From assembly GCA_017521195.1 (NCBI GenBank), contig JAFXGP010000037.1, positions 1-37,149 of the forward strand: a stretch of 37,149 nt of DNA, read 5' to 3'. Each line of letters begins with the position of its first letter. Position 1 is the stretch's first letter. Below the pieces are notes generated by a model. It was not told where the DNA came from, did no database searches, and saw only the letters and a list, made by a program, of their open reading frames with translations. The DNA comes from Lachnospiraceae bacterium. Its GTDB lineage: Bacteria > Bacillota > Clostridia > Lachnospirales > Lachnospiraceae. The position numbers were made by a program, and so were the translations under genes. Positions 13,137 through 21,845 of the stretch are shown here, piece after piece.

Positions 13137-14483
13137 TTATCCGATTCTTTTTAACTTACATAAAAAGAATCCATCTGTTTCATGAACTCCCGGCAATAGC
13201 TGAAGACCAAATTTCCCTTCATCACCTTTTATCTTATCCGGTAATTCTTCTCTTACAGAAATCACCTCAAAAGGAAGATTTTCTACAATCCACTGTACCT
13301 GTTTCTCATTTTCTTCCTTATTAATTGTACATGTACTGTACATTAAAATACCGTCTTTTTTTACATATTTCCAAACTGTTTGCAAAATCTGTCTCTGCAG
13401 TTTACATACATCTTTCAAACTATCTGGTGTCAGACGGTATTTGATATCCCTTTTCTTGCCCATAATTCCAAGACCGGAGCAAGGTACATCACAGAATAAC
13501 ACATCAGCCCATTCTTCTTTGGATTCATCCCACACACAGGCATCCCACTCTTCTGCCCACAAATTGGATAACTGTAATCTGTCTGCATTTTCCAAAAGGA
13601 AATCCACCTTATACTCTGTTAAATCTCTGGCAATTACCTGGCCTGTACCCTGTAATTTTTCTGCTGCATGAGTAGCCTTTCCTCCGGGTGCAGCACATAC
13701 ATCCAGTATCTGCATTTCCTCTTTTATCCCTGCTACCTGAGCTACAAGCATACTACTGACATCCTGTACCTGAAACAACCCTTCTTCAAAACCTGCTATA
13801 TTTTTTACGCCTTCTGTTTTTCCCAGATTGTAAGCATAAGGCAAATAGGGATGAGCAGATACCTGTATTCCCTGCATCTTCCAGCTTTCTAAAAGCCGGT
13901 TCTTTTCTTCTTCTTCTATCTGTTCCTTTAAACGTATGGTCACCGGTCTTTCTTTCAACAAACCTTCACATATTTTTTCCGCAGTTTCTTTTCCGTATTC
14001 TTTCTGAAAATACTCTACCATCCATACCGGCAAAGAATATTTAACCGATAGATACATCGTAAATTCTGTAGCCTTGTCCGGGTAAGAAATCTGCTGCTTA
14101 TTTCTGGCAATATTTCTTAATACACCATTTACAAATCCCTTTAGAGATGTGAACTTATGTAATGCAGCCAGCTTCACTGCTTCATTACAAACTGCGGAAT
14201 CCGGAACAGAATCCATATATAAAATCTGATACACACTCATCCTCATTAAAGAACGGATCAATGGTTTCATTTTATTTACCGGTGTATTGGAAAACTGATT
14301 AATGATATAATCCAACTCTATGGTTCGCTCCAGCGTTCCCTCGGTCAGACGTTTCATAAAAGCTTTTTCATTACCTTCCAAATAATCATACTTGTCCAAC
14401 ACCTGTCGAATTAAAATATGACTGAATTCATTTCCCGCATATATTTCTTTTAACATGGACAGAACTAAATCTCTTTGGTTCAT
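13137..14483 (-). CDS. rsmB: 16S rRNA (cytosine-967-C5)-methyltransferase RsmB
   Basis: RsmB (Sun/Fmu) methylates C967 of 16S rRNA using S-adenosylmethionine. The 448-residue protein has an N-terminal NusB-like RNA-binding domain (~1-130). A Rossmann methyltransferase domain follows with the SAM loop DVCAAPGGKATHAA (~261-274) and the two catalytic cysteines, C335 in CDVPCSGLG and C385 in YSTCTINKEEN. Length and motifs are standard. The start ATG has GGAG 9 nt upstream. The gene lies 27 nt after the zinc metallopeptidase gene. Confidence 0.96.
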   Translation of the reverse strand: MNQRDLVLSMLKEIYAGNEFSHILIRQVLDKYDYLEGNEKAFMKRLTEGTLERTIELDYIINQFSNTPVNKMKPLIRSLMRMSVYQILYMDSVPDSAVCNEAVKLAALHKFTSLKGFVNGVLRNIARNKQQISYPDKATEFTMYLSVKYSLPVWMVEYFQKEYGKETAEKICEGLLKERPVTIRLKEQIEEEEKNRLLESWKMQGIQVSAHPYLPYAYNLGKTEGVKNIAGFEEGLFQVQDVSSMLVAQVAGIKEEMQILDVCAAPGGKATHAAEKLQGTGQVIARDLTEYKVDFLLENADRLQLSNLWAEEWDACVWDESKEEWADVLFCDVPCSGLGIMGKKRDIKYRLTPDSLKDVCKLQRQILQTVWKYVKKDGILMYSTCTINKEENEKQVQWIVENLPFEVISVREELPDKIKGDEGKFGLQLLPGVHETDGFFLCKLKRIG

Positions 14484-14510
14484 CTTGCATCTCCATATCT
14501 GTCTTTAAAA

Positions 14511-15233
14511 TTAATCTCTGTTATTACGTCTTCCACCAAATAATATAATCAGACGAAGAAGCTGTAAAATAGAAGAAGCTGCTGCCGCAACATAAGTCAT
14601 GGCTGCTGCCGAAAGTACAGATTTTGCTTTTCTCTTTTCATCCGATCCCAAAACACCATAATCTTCTAACATCACCAATGCTCTATTGGAAGCATTAAAT
14701 TCTACCGGCAAAGTTACAATCTGGAATAATACCGCAAGCGAAAATACCCAGATTCCTAAATTCACCAGAAAACTTCCACCGCCTCCAAAAAATAAACCAA
14801 GTAAAATAATCGGTACTCCCAATCTGGAGCCTATATTTGCCGCAGGCACAATGGCTGTACGAAGTTTTAAAGGTCCATAGCCTTCTTTATGCTGAATGGC
14901 ATGACCACATTCGTGGGCTGCCACTCCTATTGCTGCTACTGAAACAGAATTATAAGTAGAATCTGACAAACGCAAAACCTTGGCTGAAGGGTCATAATGA
15001 TCAGACAAATTTCCGCTGACATGCTCCACCGGAATATTGTTAAGACCATTTCTATCCAAAATTTTTCTTGCTACCTGGGCTCCGGTCATTCCTGACATAC
15101 TTCTTACTTTTGCATATCTTTGAAAAGTACTGTTCACCTTGGCAGATGCTACCATTGATAAAATTGCACCTGCTAAAACCATTAAATAGGTCCAGTCAAA
15201 TCCATATCCGTAATATCCCATATTTCCGTACAT
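14511..15233 (-). CDS. Membrane zinc metallopeptidase, YugP type
   Basis: This 240-residue integral membrane protein matches the Bacillus YugP / neutral zinc metallopeptidase family (Zn_peptidase_2), whose substrate is not established. It has a Tyr/Gly-rich N-terminus, a first hydrophobic segment (~14-31), the zinc motif HECGH (107-111) within VAAHECGHAIQH, and hydrophobic segments at ~135-180 and near the C-terminus (~208-232). SDHYDPSAKVLRLSDSTYNS precedes the active site as is usual in the family. The start ATG has AGGAGG upstream. It lies between fmt and rsmB, a linkage seen in many Clostridia, and is probably co-transcribed. Confidence 0.93.
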   Translation of the reverse strand: MYGNMGYYGYGFDWTYLMVLAGAILSMVASAKVNSTFQRYAKVRSMSGMTGAQVARKILDRNGLNNIPVEHVSGNLSDHYDPSAKVLRLSDSTYNSVSVAAIGVAAHECGHAIQHKEGYGPLKLRTAIVPAANIGSRLGVPIILLGLFFGGGGSFLVNLGIWVFSLAVLFQIVTLPVEFNASNRALVMLEDYGVLGSDEKRKAKSVLSAAAMTYVAAAASSILQLLRLIILFGGRRNNRD

Positions 15234-15289
15234 GCTGTTCCTCCTATTCTAACATACTTATTAGTTTTCTGTACTTATATCAGTTCTTT

Positions 15290-16219
15290 TTATCCAAGCA
15301 TCATACCTGTTTCTACTTTATAACCAAGTAAAAAGGCTGCCACATCCATACGTTTTTTGCCTTCCAACTGAATCTGTTTTAACACCAATAAATCTTTACC
15401 GGTTTGTACTTTGATACTGTTCTTAGTTACTTCCACAACACTTCCCGGTACTGCTTGCGCTTCACAAGTTTCCACTTCCGCTTCCCAAACTTTTAATGTT
15501 TTTCCTTGGAAATGAGTATATGCACTTGGCCAGGAATTCATACCTCGAACCAAACGTTCCAAAACAAGGGCTTCTCTTTTCCAATCTATAAGACCCATTT
15601 CTTTTTTAATCATTTTTGCATAGGTACTTAAGGAATCATCCTGTGGTTCCGGTTCTAAAGTTCCGGCTTCAATCTGTGGTATTGTTTCTATTAAAAGTTT
15701 TGCTCCTGCTTCTGCCAACTTATCAAAGAGGCTTTCTCCTGTATCAGTATCTTCAATAGGAACTACAACCTTCGTTAACATATCACCGGTATCCAGACCT
15801 TCATTCATCTGCATAATAGTAACACCGGTTTCTTTTTCTCCGTCTAAGATTGCCCACTGGATTGGTGCTGCCCCTCTATATTTAGGCAATAAAGAAGCAT
15901 GTATATTCACACAGCCGTATTTTGGCATATCCAGAATTTCTTTGGATAGAATCTGTCCAAAAGCTGCAACGACAAACAAATCTGCCTCATATCCTTTTAA
16001 CACTTCCACAGCCTCCGGCGTTTTTATTTTTATCGGCTGGAAAACTTCTATATTATGTTTTACGGCACAAGCCTTTACCGGAGTCTGTTGCATTTCTTTT
16101 CCGCGTCCTTTTGGTTTGTCCGGTTGGGTTACTACTGCAACCACTTCATGTCCTGCCTCTACCAATGCTTCCAATGCCCCTACTGCAAAATCCGGGGTTC
16201 CCATGAATACAATTTTCAT
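15290..16219 (-). CDS. fmt: Methionyl-tRNA formyltransferase
   Basis: Fmt formylates initiator Met-tRNA using 10-formyl-tetrahydrofolate. The 309-residue protein has the N-terminal motif MKIVFMGTPDFAVGALEALV, the active-site region VNIHASLLPKYRGAAPIQWA and the following GVTIMQMNEGLDTGDML. The C-terminal OB-like domain contains SWPSAYTHFQGKTLKVWEAE. The start ATG has AGGGAG about 7 nt upstream. It sits after def, the classical def-fmt pair: Def removes the formyl group that Fmt adds. The 73-nt gap between them has a small CACAAC/GTTGTG hairpin but no clear terminator. Confidence 0.97.
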   Translation of the reverse strand: MKIVFMGTPDFAVGALEALVEAGHEVVAVVTQPDKPKGRGKEMQQTPVKACAVKHNIEVFQPIKIKTPEAVEVLKGYEADLFVVAAFGQILSKEILDMPKYGCVNIHASLLPKYRGAAPIQWAILDGEKETGVTIMQMNEGLDTGDMLTKVVVPIEDTDTGESLFDKLAEAGAKLLIETIPQIEAGTLEPEPQDDSLSTYAKMIKKEMGLIDWKREALVLERLVRGMNSWPSAYTHFQGKTLKVWEAEVETCEAQAVPGSVVEVTKNSIKVQTGKDLLVLKQIQLEGKKRMDVAAFLLGYKVETGMMLG

Positions 16220-16292
16220 TTCAAATCTCCCTTCTGCCTTCTAACATACTGTTCACGGCACAACTCTATTCTTTCTGTTGTGTGTATTTTAA

Positions 16293-16793
16293 CTATTCAT
16301 CCCAATCTTCAAAGTCTTCGTAATCTTCCTCGTCAGATACATTCATTAATTCACCTTCCACTTTTTCTACATAAAGGTGACCATCTAAATGATCCAATTC
16401 ATGGCAGATAGCTCTGGCCAAAAGTTCTGTACCTTCAATTTCATATAATTCCATATTTTCATTGTAAGCAATAGCTTTTACATAATTAGGTCTTGTTACA
16501 ACTCCGCTTTTTCCCGGTACAGATAAACAGCCTTCGCTGCCTGTCTGTTCACCACTTGTTTCAATAATTTTAGGATTAATCATAACCAATAAATCTTCAC
16601 CGGTACAATCAATTACTACAATTCTTTTTAAAATCCCCACCTGTGGTGCTGCCAACCCTACTCCGTTAGCATCATACATAGTTTCAATCATATCCTGGAT
16701 TAACTCTCTGGTTCTTGGAGTTACTTCCTTTACTTCCTTACAAACTTTATTTAAAACAGTATCTCCCATTTCTCTGATATTTCTAAGTGCCAT
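16293..16793 (-). CDS. def: Peptide deformylase
   Basis: This metalloenzyme removes N-formyl groups from nascent proteins. The 166-residue protein has all three family motifs: GVGLAAPQVG (motif 1), EGCLSVPG (motif 2, metal-binding Cys) and HELDHLDG (motif 3, HExxH). It has the short form typical of clostridia, with an acidic C-terminus (SDEEDYEDFEDWDE). AGGAGAG precedes the ATG. It stands 32 nt downstream of priA and upstream of fmt, as in many Firmicutes. Confidence 0.97.
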   Translation of the reverse strand: MALRNIREMGDTVLNKVCKEVKEVTPRTRELIQDMIETMYDANGVGLAAPQVGILKRIVVIDCTGEDLLVMINPKIIETSGEQTGSEGCLSVPGKSGVVTRPNYVKAIAYNENMELYEIEGTELLARAICHELDHLDGHLYVEKVEGELMNVSDEEDYEDFEDWDE

Positions 16794-16824
16794 TTTCTTC
16801 TCTCCTATTTATCCTCAAATTCCC

Positions 16825-19056
16825 CTAGAATGAACTCATCGGGTTAAAATCAAATTGTACTATTTTTCCTTCAATTCCACAAGACCCCAGATAATGTTCC
16901 AGTCTTTTCTTTGCTTCTTTTAAGACCTCTTTATCCTTGTGTTTTAAAATCAGACAAAAGCGGTATACATCATTTATCTTGCTGATACCCGCATTTGCCG
17001 GTCCTATCATAGTCATCCGGTTCTTCACGGAAAATTCTTTCAGGCATTCCTTCATTTTATCCCCCAATAACATTCCGTCCTGTTCGTCTCTTCCAAAAAT
17101 CTGAACCATTAACATATCAGAAACCGGTGGATAACCACCTAAGGTCCGATACAATAATTCTTCTTTGTAAAAATTCTCATAATCCTGAGCTGCCGCCTTT
17201 TTGATACTGTAATGCTCCGGCTGATAGCTCTGAATTACTACCTCTCCCGGAATCTTGCCACGTCCGGCTCTCCCTGCTGCCTGGGTTAATAATTGAAATG
17301 TTCTTTCTCCTGCCCGATAATCATTGACCCCTAATGACAAATCTGCTGCCAGAATACCTACCAAAGTAACCTTTGGAAAATCATGTCCTTTTACAATCAT
17401 CTGTGTACCTATTAACACTTGGGCTTTTTCTTCCATAAACTCAGACAAAATTTCCTCATAACTGTCTTTATTCTTGGTTGTATCCCTGTCCATACGAAGA
17501 ATCGAAACATCTCCAAATAACTGTCGGAAACTTTCTTCTACTTTTTCGGTTCCGGCTTTAAAGCCTAATATATATTTTGAACCGCACTTGGGACAATTCA
17601 CCACATTGGGTTGTTCGTATCCGCAATAATGACATACCAATTTCCCATTGGCATGCTTAGATAAGGATACATCACAATGTGGACACTTCATTACATGTCC
17701 GCAACTTCGACAAGAAATAAATCCGGAATACCCTCTCCGATTTAAAAACAACATAATCTGCTCTTTTTTGGCAAGTCTGTCCCGAATCAACTCCTGCAAC
17801 CTGTCGCTAAAAATAGTACGGTTTCCTTTTTTCATTTCTTCCCTTAAATCTTCAATGTATACTTTCGGAAGGGTTCCTCCCGTTAATCTTTCTTTTAATG
17901 TGAAAATTCCATATTCACCGCTCATGGCTTTATAATAGCTTTCCATGGATGGTGTAGCACTTCCCAGTACCACAGAAGCTCCATGAAGTCTCGCCAGTTC
18001 CTCTGCCACCTCTCTTGCGTGATACTTTGGCATACTTTCACTTTTATAGGTATTTTCGTGTTCCTCGTCTATGAGAATCAAACCCAGATTTTCAAAAGGT
18101 GTGAAGAGTGCAGATCTGGGCCCGATGATAATATCTATCTCTCCTTTTTTGGCTCTTTCACACTGGTCATACTTTTCTCCCGCAGAAAGGGTGGAGTTCA
18201 AAATGGATACCCTGTCTCCAAACCTTCTTTGAAAACGCATCACTGTCTGAAACGTCAAAGCAATTTCCGGAATCAGCATAATCACTGCTTTCCCCTGTGC
18301 CACAACCCTTTCTATCAAGGCCATATATACTTCCGTTTTTCCGCTACCCGTAATTCCATGAATCAGATATGTTTTGCGAATCCCTTTTTCATAGTCTTCC
18401 CAGATATCATCTACAATTTTTTGCTGGGAATCGCTTAACACATTTCTCTCTTTTGCCACATCCTGTTCTTTTAATGGATTTCGATACATAAGTTCACTAG
18501 TTTCTTCCACCAAACCTGCTTTTTTCAAACTGGTAATGGTAGAGACTGATATATGGAATTTCTGCGTCAGCAAGGTGTATGGAATTTCTTCATCTTCCAT
18601 AAACGCCTTTAAAAGACGTGCCTTTGCCGGCTGATGTTTCTTCTCACAGATTTCTGCCTGCACTTTGGCTTCTTCTGCCGAACATTTTCGAAGTAAAATT
18701 CTGTTTTCCTTCTGCTTTACCTTCTGTTTTACCGGCAACACCGTCTGCAACGCCTGAATCATGGTAGAACCATATTCTTCCCGAATCCAGTGTGCCAGTT
18801 TGATTAATTTATTCTCCACCTGAACTCCGGTTTTCACACCTGCAATTTCTTTAATCAGATTTGGGTCAAAGTCAGGAGTCTCCATAAATTCAATCACATA
18901 GCCTTTTCGCAGAGTATTCCCCTTTCCAAAAGGCACTTCCACACAGGAACCTACCTCAATTTTTTCCAAAAGATGTTCCGGCACTTTATAACAAAAAGGA
19001 CGATCCACCTTTTCATGAGATATGTCGATAATAACTCTGGCATATGATATTTGCAT
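16825..19056 (-). CDS. priA: Primosomal replication-restart helicase PriA
   Basis: PriA recognises stalled replication forks and restarts DnaB loading. The 743-residue protein has an N-terminal DNA-binding domain (YARVIIDISHEKVDRPFCYK), a winged-helix region, Walker A GITGSGKTEVYM and the DEEH box in ILIDEEHENTYK. A zinc-binding insert carries four CxxC pairs (CRSCGHVMKCPHC, then CHYCGY and CPKCGS). Helicase motifs V/VI follow in IGTQMIVKGHDFPKV and LTQAAGRAGRG. The start has a strong AAGGAGG site. It follows murE by about 24 nt. Confidence 0.97.
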   Translation of the reverse strand: MQISYARVIIDISHEKVDRPFCYKVPEHLLEKIEVGSCVEVPFGKGNTLRKGYVIEFMETPDFDPNLIKEIAGVKTGVQVENKLIKLAHWIREEYGSTMIQALQTVLPVKQKVKQKENRILLRKCSAEEAKVQAEICEKKHQPAKARLLKAFMEDEEIPYTLLTQKFHISVSTITSLKKAGLVEETSELMYRNPLKEQDVAKERNVLSDSQQKIVDDIWEDYEKGIRKTYLIHGITGSGKTEVYMALIERVVAQGKAVIMLIPEIALTFQTVMRFQRRFGDRVSILNSTLSAGEKYDQCERAKKGEIDIIIGPRSALFTPFENLGLILIDEEHENTYKSESMPKYHAREVAEELARLHGASVVLGSATPSMESYYKAMSGEYGIFTLKERLTGGTLPKVYIEDLREEMKKGNRTIFSDRLQELIRDRLAKKEQIMLFLNRRGYSGFISCRSCGHVMKCPHCDVSLSKHANGKLVCHYCGYEQPNVVNCPKCGSKYILGFKAGTEKVEESFRQLFGDVSILRMDRDTTKNKDSYEEILSEFMEEKAQVLIGTQMIVKGHDFPKVTLVGILAADLSLGVNDYRAGERTFQLLTQAAGRAGRGKIPGEVVIQSYQPEHYSIKKAAAQDYENFYKEELLYRTLGGYPPVSDMLMVQIFGRDEQDGMLLGDKMKECLKEFSVKNRMTMIGPANAGISKINDVYRFCLILKHKDKEVLKEAKKRLEHYLGSCGIEGKIVQFDFNPMSSF

Positions 19057-19079
19057 GGTGGTTCCTCCTTTCGTAACTT

Positions 19080-20540
19080 CTATTTCTGTTCTTTTAAAAT
19101 CTCCCCAATAATCACTCTCTCATCCATTGGATAGTGTACACCTTCAATTTCCTGATAATCCTCGTGACCTTTTCCTGCAAGAACTATAATATCTCCCGGC
19201 TGACCATTTTCAATGGCATAGCGGATGGCCTCTTTTCTGTCACAAATTTCAATATATTTTCCGTCTGTCTTCTGAATTCCTGTTACAATATCTGCCATAA
19301 TGTCTTCCGGCTTTTCAAAACGAGGATTGTCAGAGGTAATAATAGTTAAGTCCGCTAATTTACCACTCACTTCTCCCATTTCAAATCTACGAAGTTTAGA
19401 ACGATTTCCGCCACAGCCAAAAACACTTACCAAACGATTTGGTTCATACTCTTTTAAAGTTCCCAGAAGACTCTCTAAAGCCATAGCATTATGGGCATAA
19501 TCAATCATCAAAGTAAAGTCATCCGATACTTTCACAAGCTCTATACGTCCCTTTACTTTTGCTGCTAAAAGCGCCTTTCTAATGTTTTCTTCAGATACTT
19601 CAAAATGACGACAGATAGCAATAGCTGTCAAAGCATTGTATACACTAAAACGTCCCGGAGTGGAAACTTCTACATCCATATTCAGAAGTCCTGCTACATG
19701 AAATGCTACTCCAATTTGTCCTTTTCCTTTTACCAGTTCCATATTGGTAGCCTGCAAATCAGCACCATCTTCAAATCCATAAGTTTCCAATTGACAGGTA
19801 TATCCGTCAGTTACAGTTTTCCAATGGGAATCGTCACTGTTTACAATTCCCACTTTACACTGTTTGAATAATAATCCCTTACATGCCATATATTCTTCAA
19901 AACTGGAATGTTCATTTGGGCCGATATGATCCGGTTCCATATTGGTAAAAATACCATAATCAAATACAAACCCCTGAGTTCTGTGAAGCATAAGTCCCTG
20001 GGAAGATACTTCCATAACCACTGCATCGCATCCTGCTTCCGCCATTTTTGCAAAACTTTCCTGTAAAATATAGGATTCCGGTGTAGTATTTACCGCAGGA
20101 ATATGTTCATCACCGATAATGGTTTCAATGGTTCCGATTAACCCTACTTTCTTTCCTGCATTTTCCAAAATGGATTTTACAAGATAGGTTGTGGTTGTTT
20201 TTCCTTTTGTTCCGGTAATACCGATTATCTTCATTTTTTCTGCCGGATTCCCAAACCATGCAGCAGAGATAAATGCCATGGCATATCTGGTATTTTCCAC
20301 CTGTATTACAGTTACATCACCTTCTACCTTCACCGGTTTGCAGGTAATTAATGCTGCTGCACCTTTTGTTGCCGCCTCTGCTGCCACACTGTGACCATCA
20401 AAATTAGCACCTTCAATACAGATAAACATGCATCCTTCCACAATTTTTCTGGAATCGTATACTACTGCTGTAATATCTTTATCTAAACTTCCCTGTACAC
20501 AGGTATATTCTAATTTTTCTAATAATTGTTTAATATTCAT
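19080..20540 (-). CDS. murE: UDP-MurNAc-tripeptide synthetase MurE, meso-diaminopimelate type
   Basis: MurE adds the third residue to the UDP-MurNAc-dipeptide precursor of peptidoglycan. The start is set at the third possible ATG (MNIKQLLEKLEY), which has GGGAG 8 nt upstream, giving 486 residues. Mur ligase features are the ATP loop GITGTKGKTTTTYLV, NTTPESY, VMEVSSQGL, TNMEPDHIGPNEH and VFGCGGNRSKLRR. The motif DNPR, in TSDNPRFEKPEDI, marks ligases that add meso-diaminopimelate rather than lysine. A possible promoter lies 90-120 nt upstream, between it and the AraC gene, so murE may start a new transcript through rlmN. Confidence 0.97.
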   Translation of the reverse strand: MNIKQLLEKLEYTCVQGSLDKDITAVVYDSRKIVEGCMFICIEGANFDGHSVAAEAATKGAAALITCKPVKVEGDVTVIQVENTRYAMAFISAAWFGNPAEKMKIIGITGTKGKTTTTYLVKSILENAGKKVGLIGTIETIIGDEHIPAVNTTPESYILQESFAKMAEAGCDAVVMEVSSQGLMLHRTQGFVFDYGIFTNMEPDHIGPNEHSSFEEYMACKGLLFKQCKVGIVNSDDSHWKTVTDGYTCQLETYGFEDGADLQATNMELVKGKGQIGVAFHVAGLLNMDVEVSTPGRFSVYNALTAIAICRHFEVSEENIRKALLAAKVKGRIELVKVSDDFTLMIDYAHNAMALESLLGTLKEYEPNRLVSVFGCGGNRSKLRRFEMGEVSGKLADLTIITSDNPRFEKPEDIMADIVTGIQKTDGKYIEICDRKEAIRYAIENGQPGDIIVLAGKGHEDYQEIEGVHYPMDERVIIGEILKEQK

Positions 20541-20627
20541 TGACATTCTCCCTAATAATTTTTCCATTGCTATCTATATATAACAACAACTTATATTTTA
20601 CTTTATCATATTCCTGAAATCTATAGT

Positions 20628-20657
20628 TTTATATGGATAATCTATATTAAATTTCAA
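20628..20657 (-). promoter_or_regulatory. Possible murE promoter
   Basis: On the minus strand TTGAAA (20652-20657) and TATAAA (20628-20633) are separated by 18 bp, about 90 bp before the murE start. The hexamers are fair matches to sigma-A consensus. The surrounding 130-bp gap is AT-rich, so chance matches are possible. No convincing terminator for the AraC gene was seen in the gap. Confidence 0.45.
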
Positions 20658-20672
20658 CTTTCATAAATTCTA

Positions 20673-21563
20673 TCATGAAACATCCCTTAATTTTCGATAT
20701 TCCTTTGGTGTTAGTTTAACAATTCGCTTAAAAATTTTACTAAAATATGCACTATTTGAAAAACCGGTCTGTATTGCAATTTCCGTAATAGAAAGTGTCG
20801 ACGAATTCAGTAATTTCTTAGCTCTCTCCACACGATATCCCATCAAATATTCAAAAGGTGTTTCGCTAATATTCATTTGAAAACATCGAAGTGCTTCACG
20901 TTCACTAATTGAAGCAGAGGATGCAATTTCAGCCAGCGTCAATTTTTGTGCATAATTAAATTGTACAAATGCCATCATAGTCATTAAACGTTCCTTGCTT
21001 ACTGACGTTGTTGGCGTATACCTTTCCTTCCTATTTGCAATTTCCTTCAATAAAAGAATCCATATTTCTGAAAATATATTTCTTGTTTGAAACTCACTAT
21101 TTTCGACACATTGTAAAGCAGAAGCTTGTCGAAGTTTTTTAAGAATTTCCTTTTGTTCCTCTGTAATACCTCTAATTTCAATTACTTCTATTTCTTTACT
21201 TTGTAAAATAGGATTCATATATTTCGTTTCAAATATACTGCGGAAATGTCCCGACAAAAATGTAGAGTGAAACAAATGAGATTCCATTTCACATGTTGCA
21301 GAATTTTTCATAAAACAAAGAGTATTCGTATTTATGAAAAAGGCTTCTCCTTCCTGAAATTCATAAACTTGTCCTGTAATAAAAACCTGCATCTTTCCTT
21401 TTACAATATAATTAAATTCCAGTTCTTCATGCCAATGCCACGGGATTTGGATCCCCTCTGCATTAAGTTTATGCATTACATAAGGATATTCCATTGTAAT
21501 ACCTTCAATTTCTTCCATTTGTTGTTGATTCACTCTAATATTCTTAACAATATCTACTTGCAC
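20673..21563 (-). CDS. AraC-family transcriptional regulator with N-terminal cupin
   Basis: A regulator of about 296 residues, probably responding to a sugar or other small molecule. The N-terminal cupin domain contains IPWHWHEELEFNYIVKGKMQ and VYEFQEGEAFFINTNTLCFM. The C-terminal ~100 residues carry two helix-turn-helix motifs: LTLAEIASSASISEREALRC and SITEIAIQTGFSNSAYFSKI, followed by FKRIVKLTPKEYRKLR. The start is uncertain. The ATG at 21572 lies directly against GGAG with no spacing, while a GTG at 21563 has GGAG 9 nt upstream and is preferred. It lies downstream of a beta-helix lipoprotein gene on the same strand and probably regulates it. The two form an insert between rseP and murE. 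Confidence 0.92.
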   Translation of the reverse strand: MQVDIVKNIRVNQQQMEEIEGITMEYPYVMHKLNAEGIQIPWHWHEELEFNYIVKGKMQVFITGQVYEFQEGEAFFINTNTLCFMKNSATCEMESHLFHSTFLSGHFRSIFETKYMNPILQSKEIEVIEIRGITEEQKEILKKLRQASALQCVENSEFQTRNIFSEIWILLLKEIANRKERYTPTTSVSKERLMTMMAFVQFNYAQKLTLAEIASSASISEREALRCFQMNISETPFEYLMGYRVERAKKLLNSSTLSITEIAIQTGFSNSAYFSKIFKRIVKLTPKEYRKLRDVS

Positions 21564-21705
21564 AACCCTCATCTCCAAATATTATATTTCCACTTTAGGC
21601 GATATAGTTATATTTTTAGTCTATTTTTTTATTTTTTCTTACATATAACAGCAATATAATGATTATATCAAACATTTTATATTGTGTAAAGAAAGGACAA
21701 AACAT

Positions 21706-21777
21706 ATGGGTTTTTTAGGTTTATTTATTCTTGTATCATGCTCTTTAGCATTATGCTATATTGAAAATTCTTTATAA
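21706..21777 (+). CDS. Possible 23-residue hydrophobic peptide
   Basis: ATG preceded by AAAGGA (9 nt away) opens a 23-codon frame beginning MGFLGLFILVSCSLALCYI and ending at TAA. It would form a single membrane helix with a short acidic tail. A TATAAT box lies upstream at about 21655 in the region divergent from the AraC gene. It is the only plus-strand candidate gene in the window. Such peptides are easily produced by chance in AT-rich DNA, so support is limited to the ribosome site, promoter-like box and helix. No family is recognised. Confidence 0.35.
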   Translation: MGFLGLFILVSCSLALCYIENSL

Positions 21778-21795
21778 GATTTTTCTCCCTCGAAC

Positions 21796-21832
21796 AAAAA
21801 AAGAGTAGACTATACAGAAGTATAATCTACTC
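21796..21832 (-). terminator. Intrinsic terminator after the beta-helix lipoprotein gene
   Basis: An 8-bp stem AGAGTAGA/TCTACTCT (21825-21832 with 21802-21809), extended by an inner TATAC/GTATA, is followed on the minus strand by UUUUUUU. It lies about 14 nt past the lipoprotein stop codon, so that gene is not co-transcribed with the AraC gene by default. Confidence 0.88.
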
Positions 21833-21845
21833 TAAAAATCATGAT

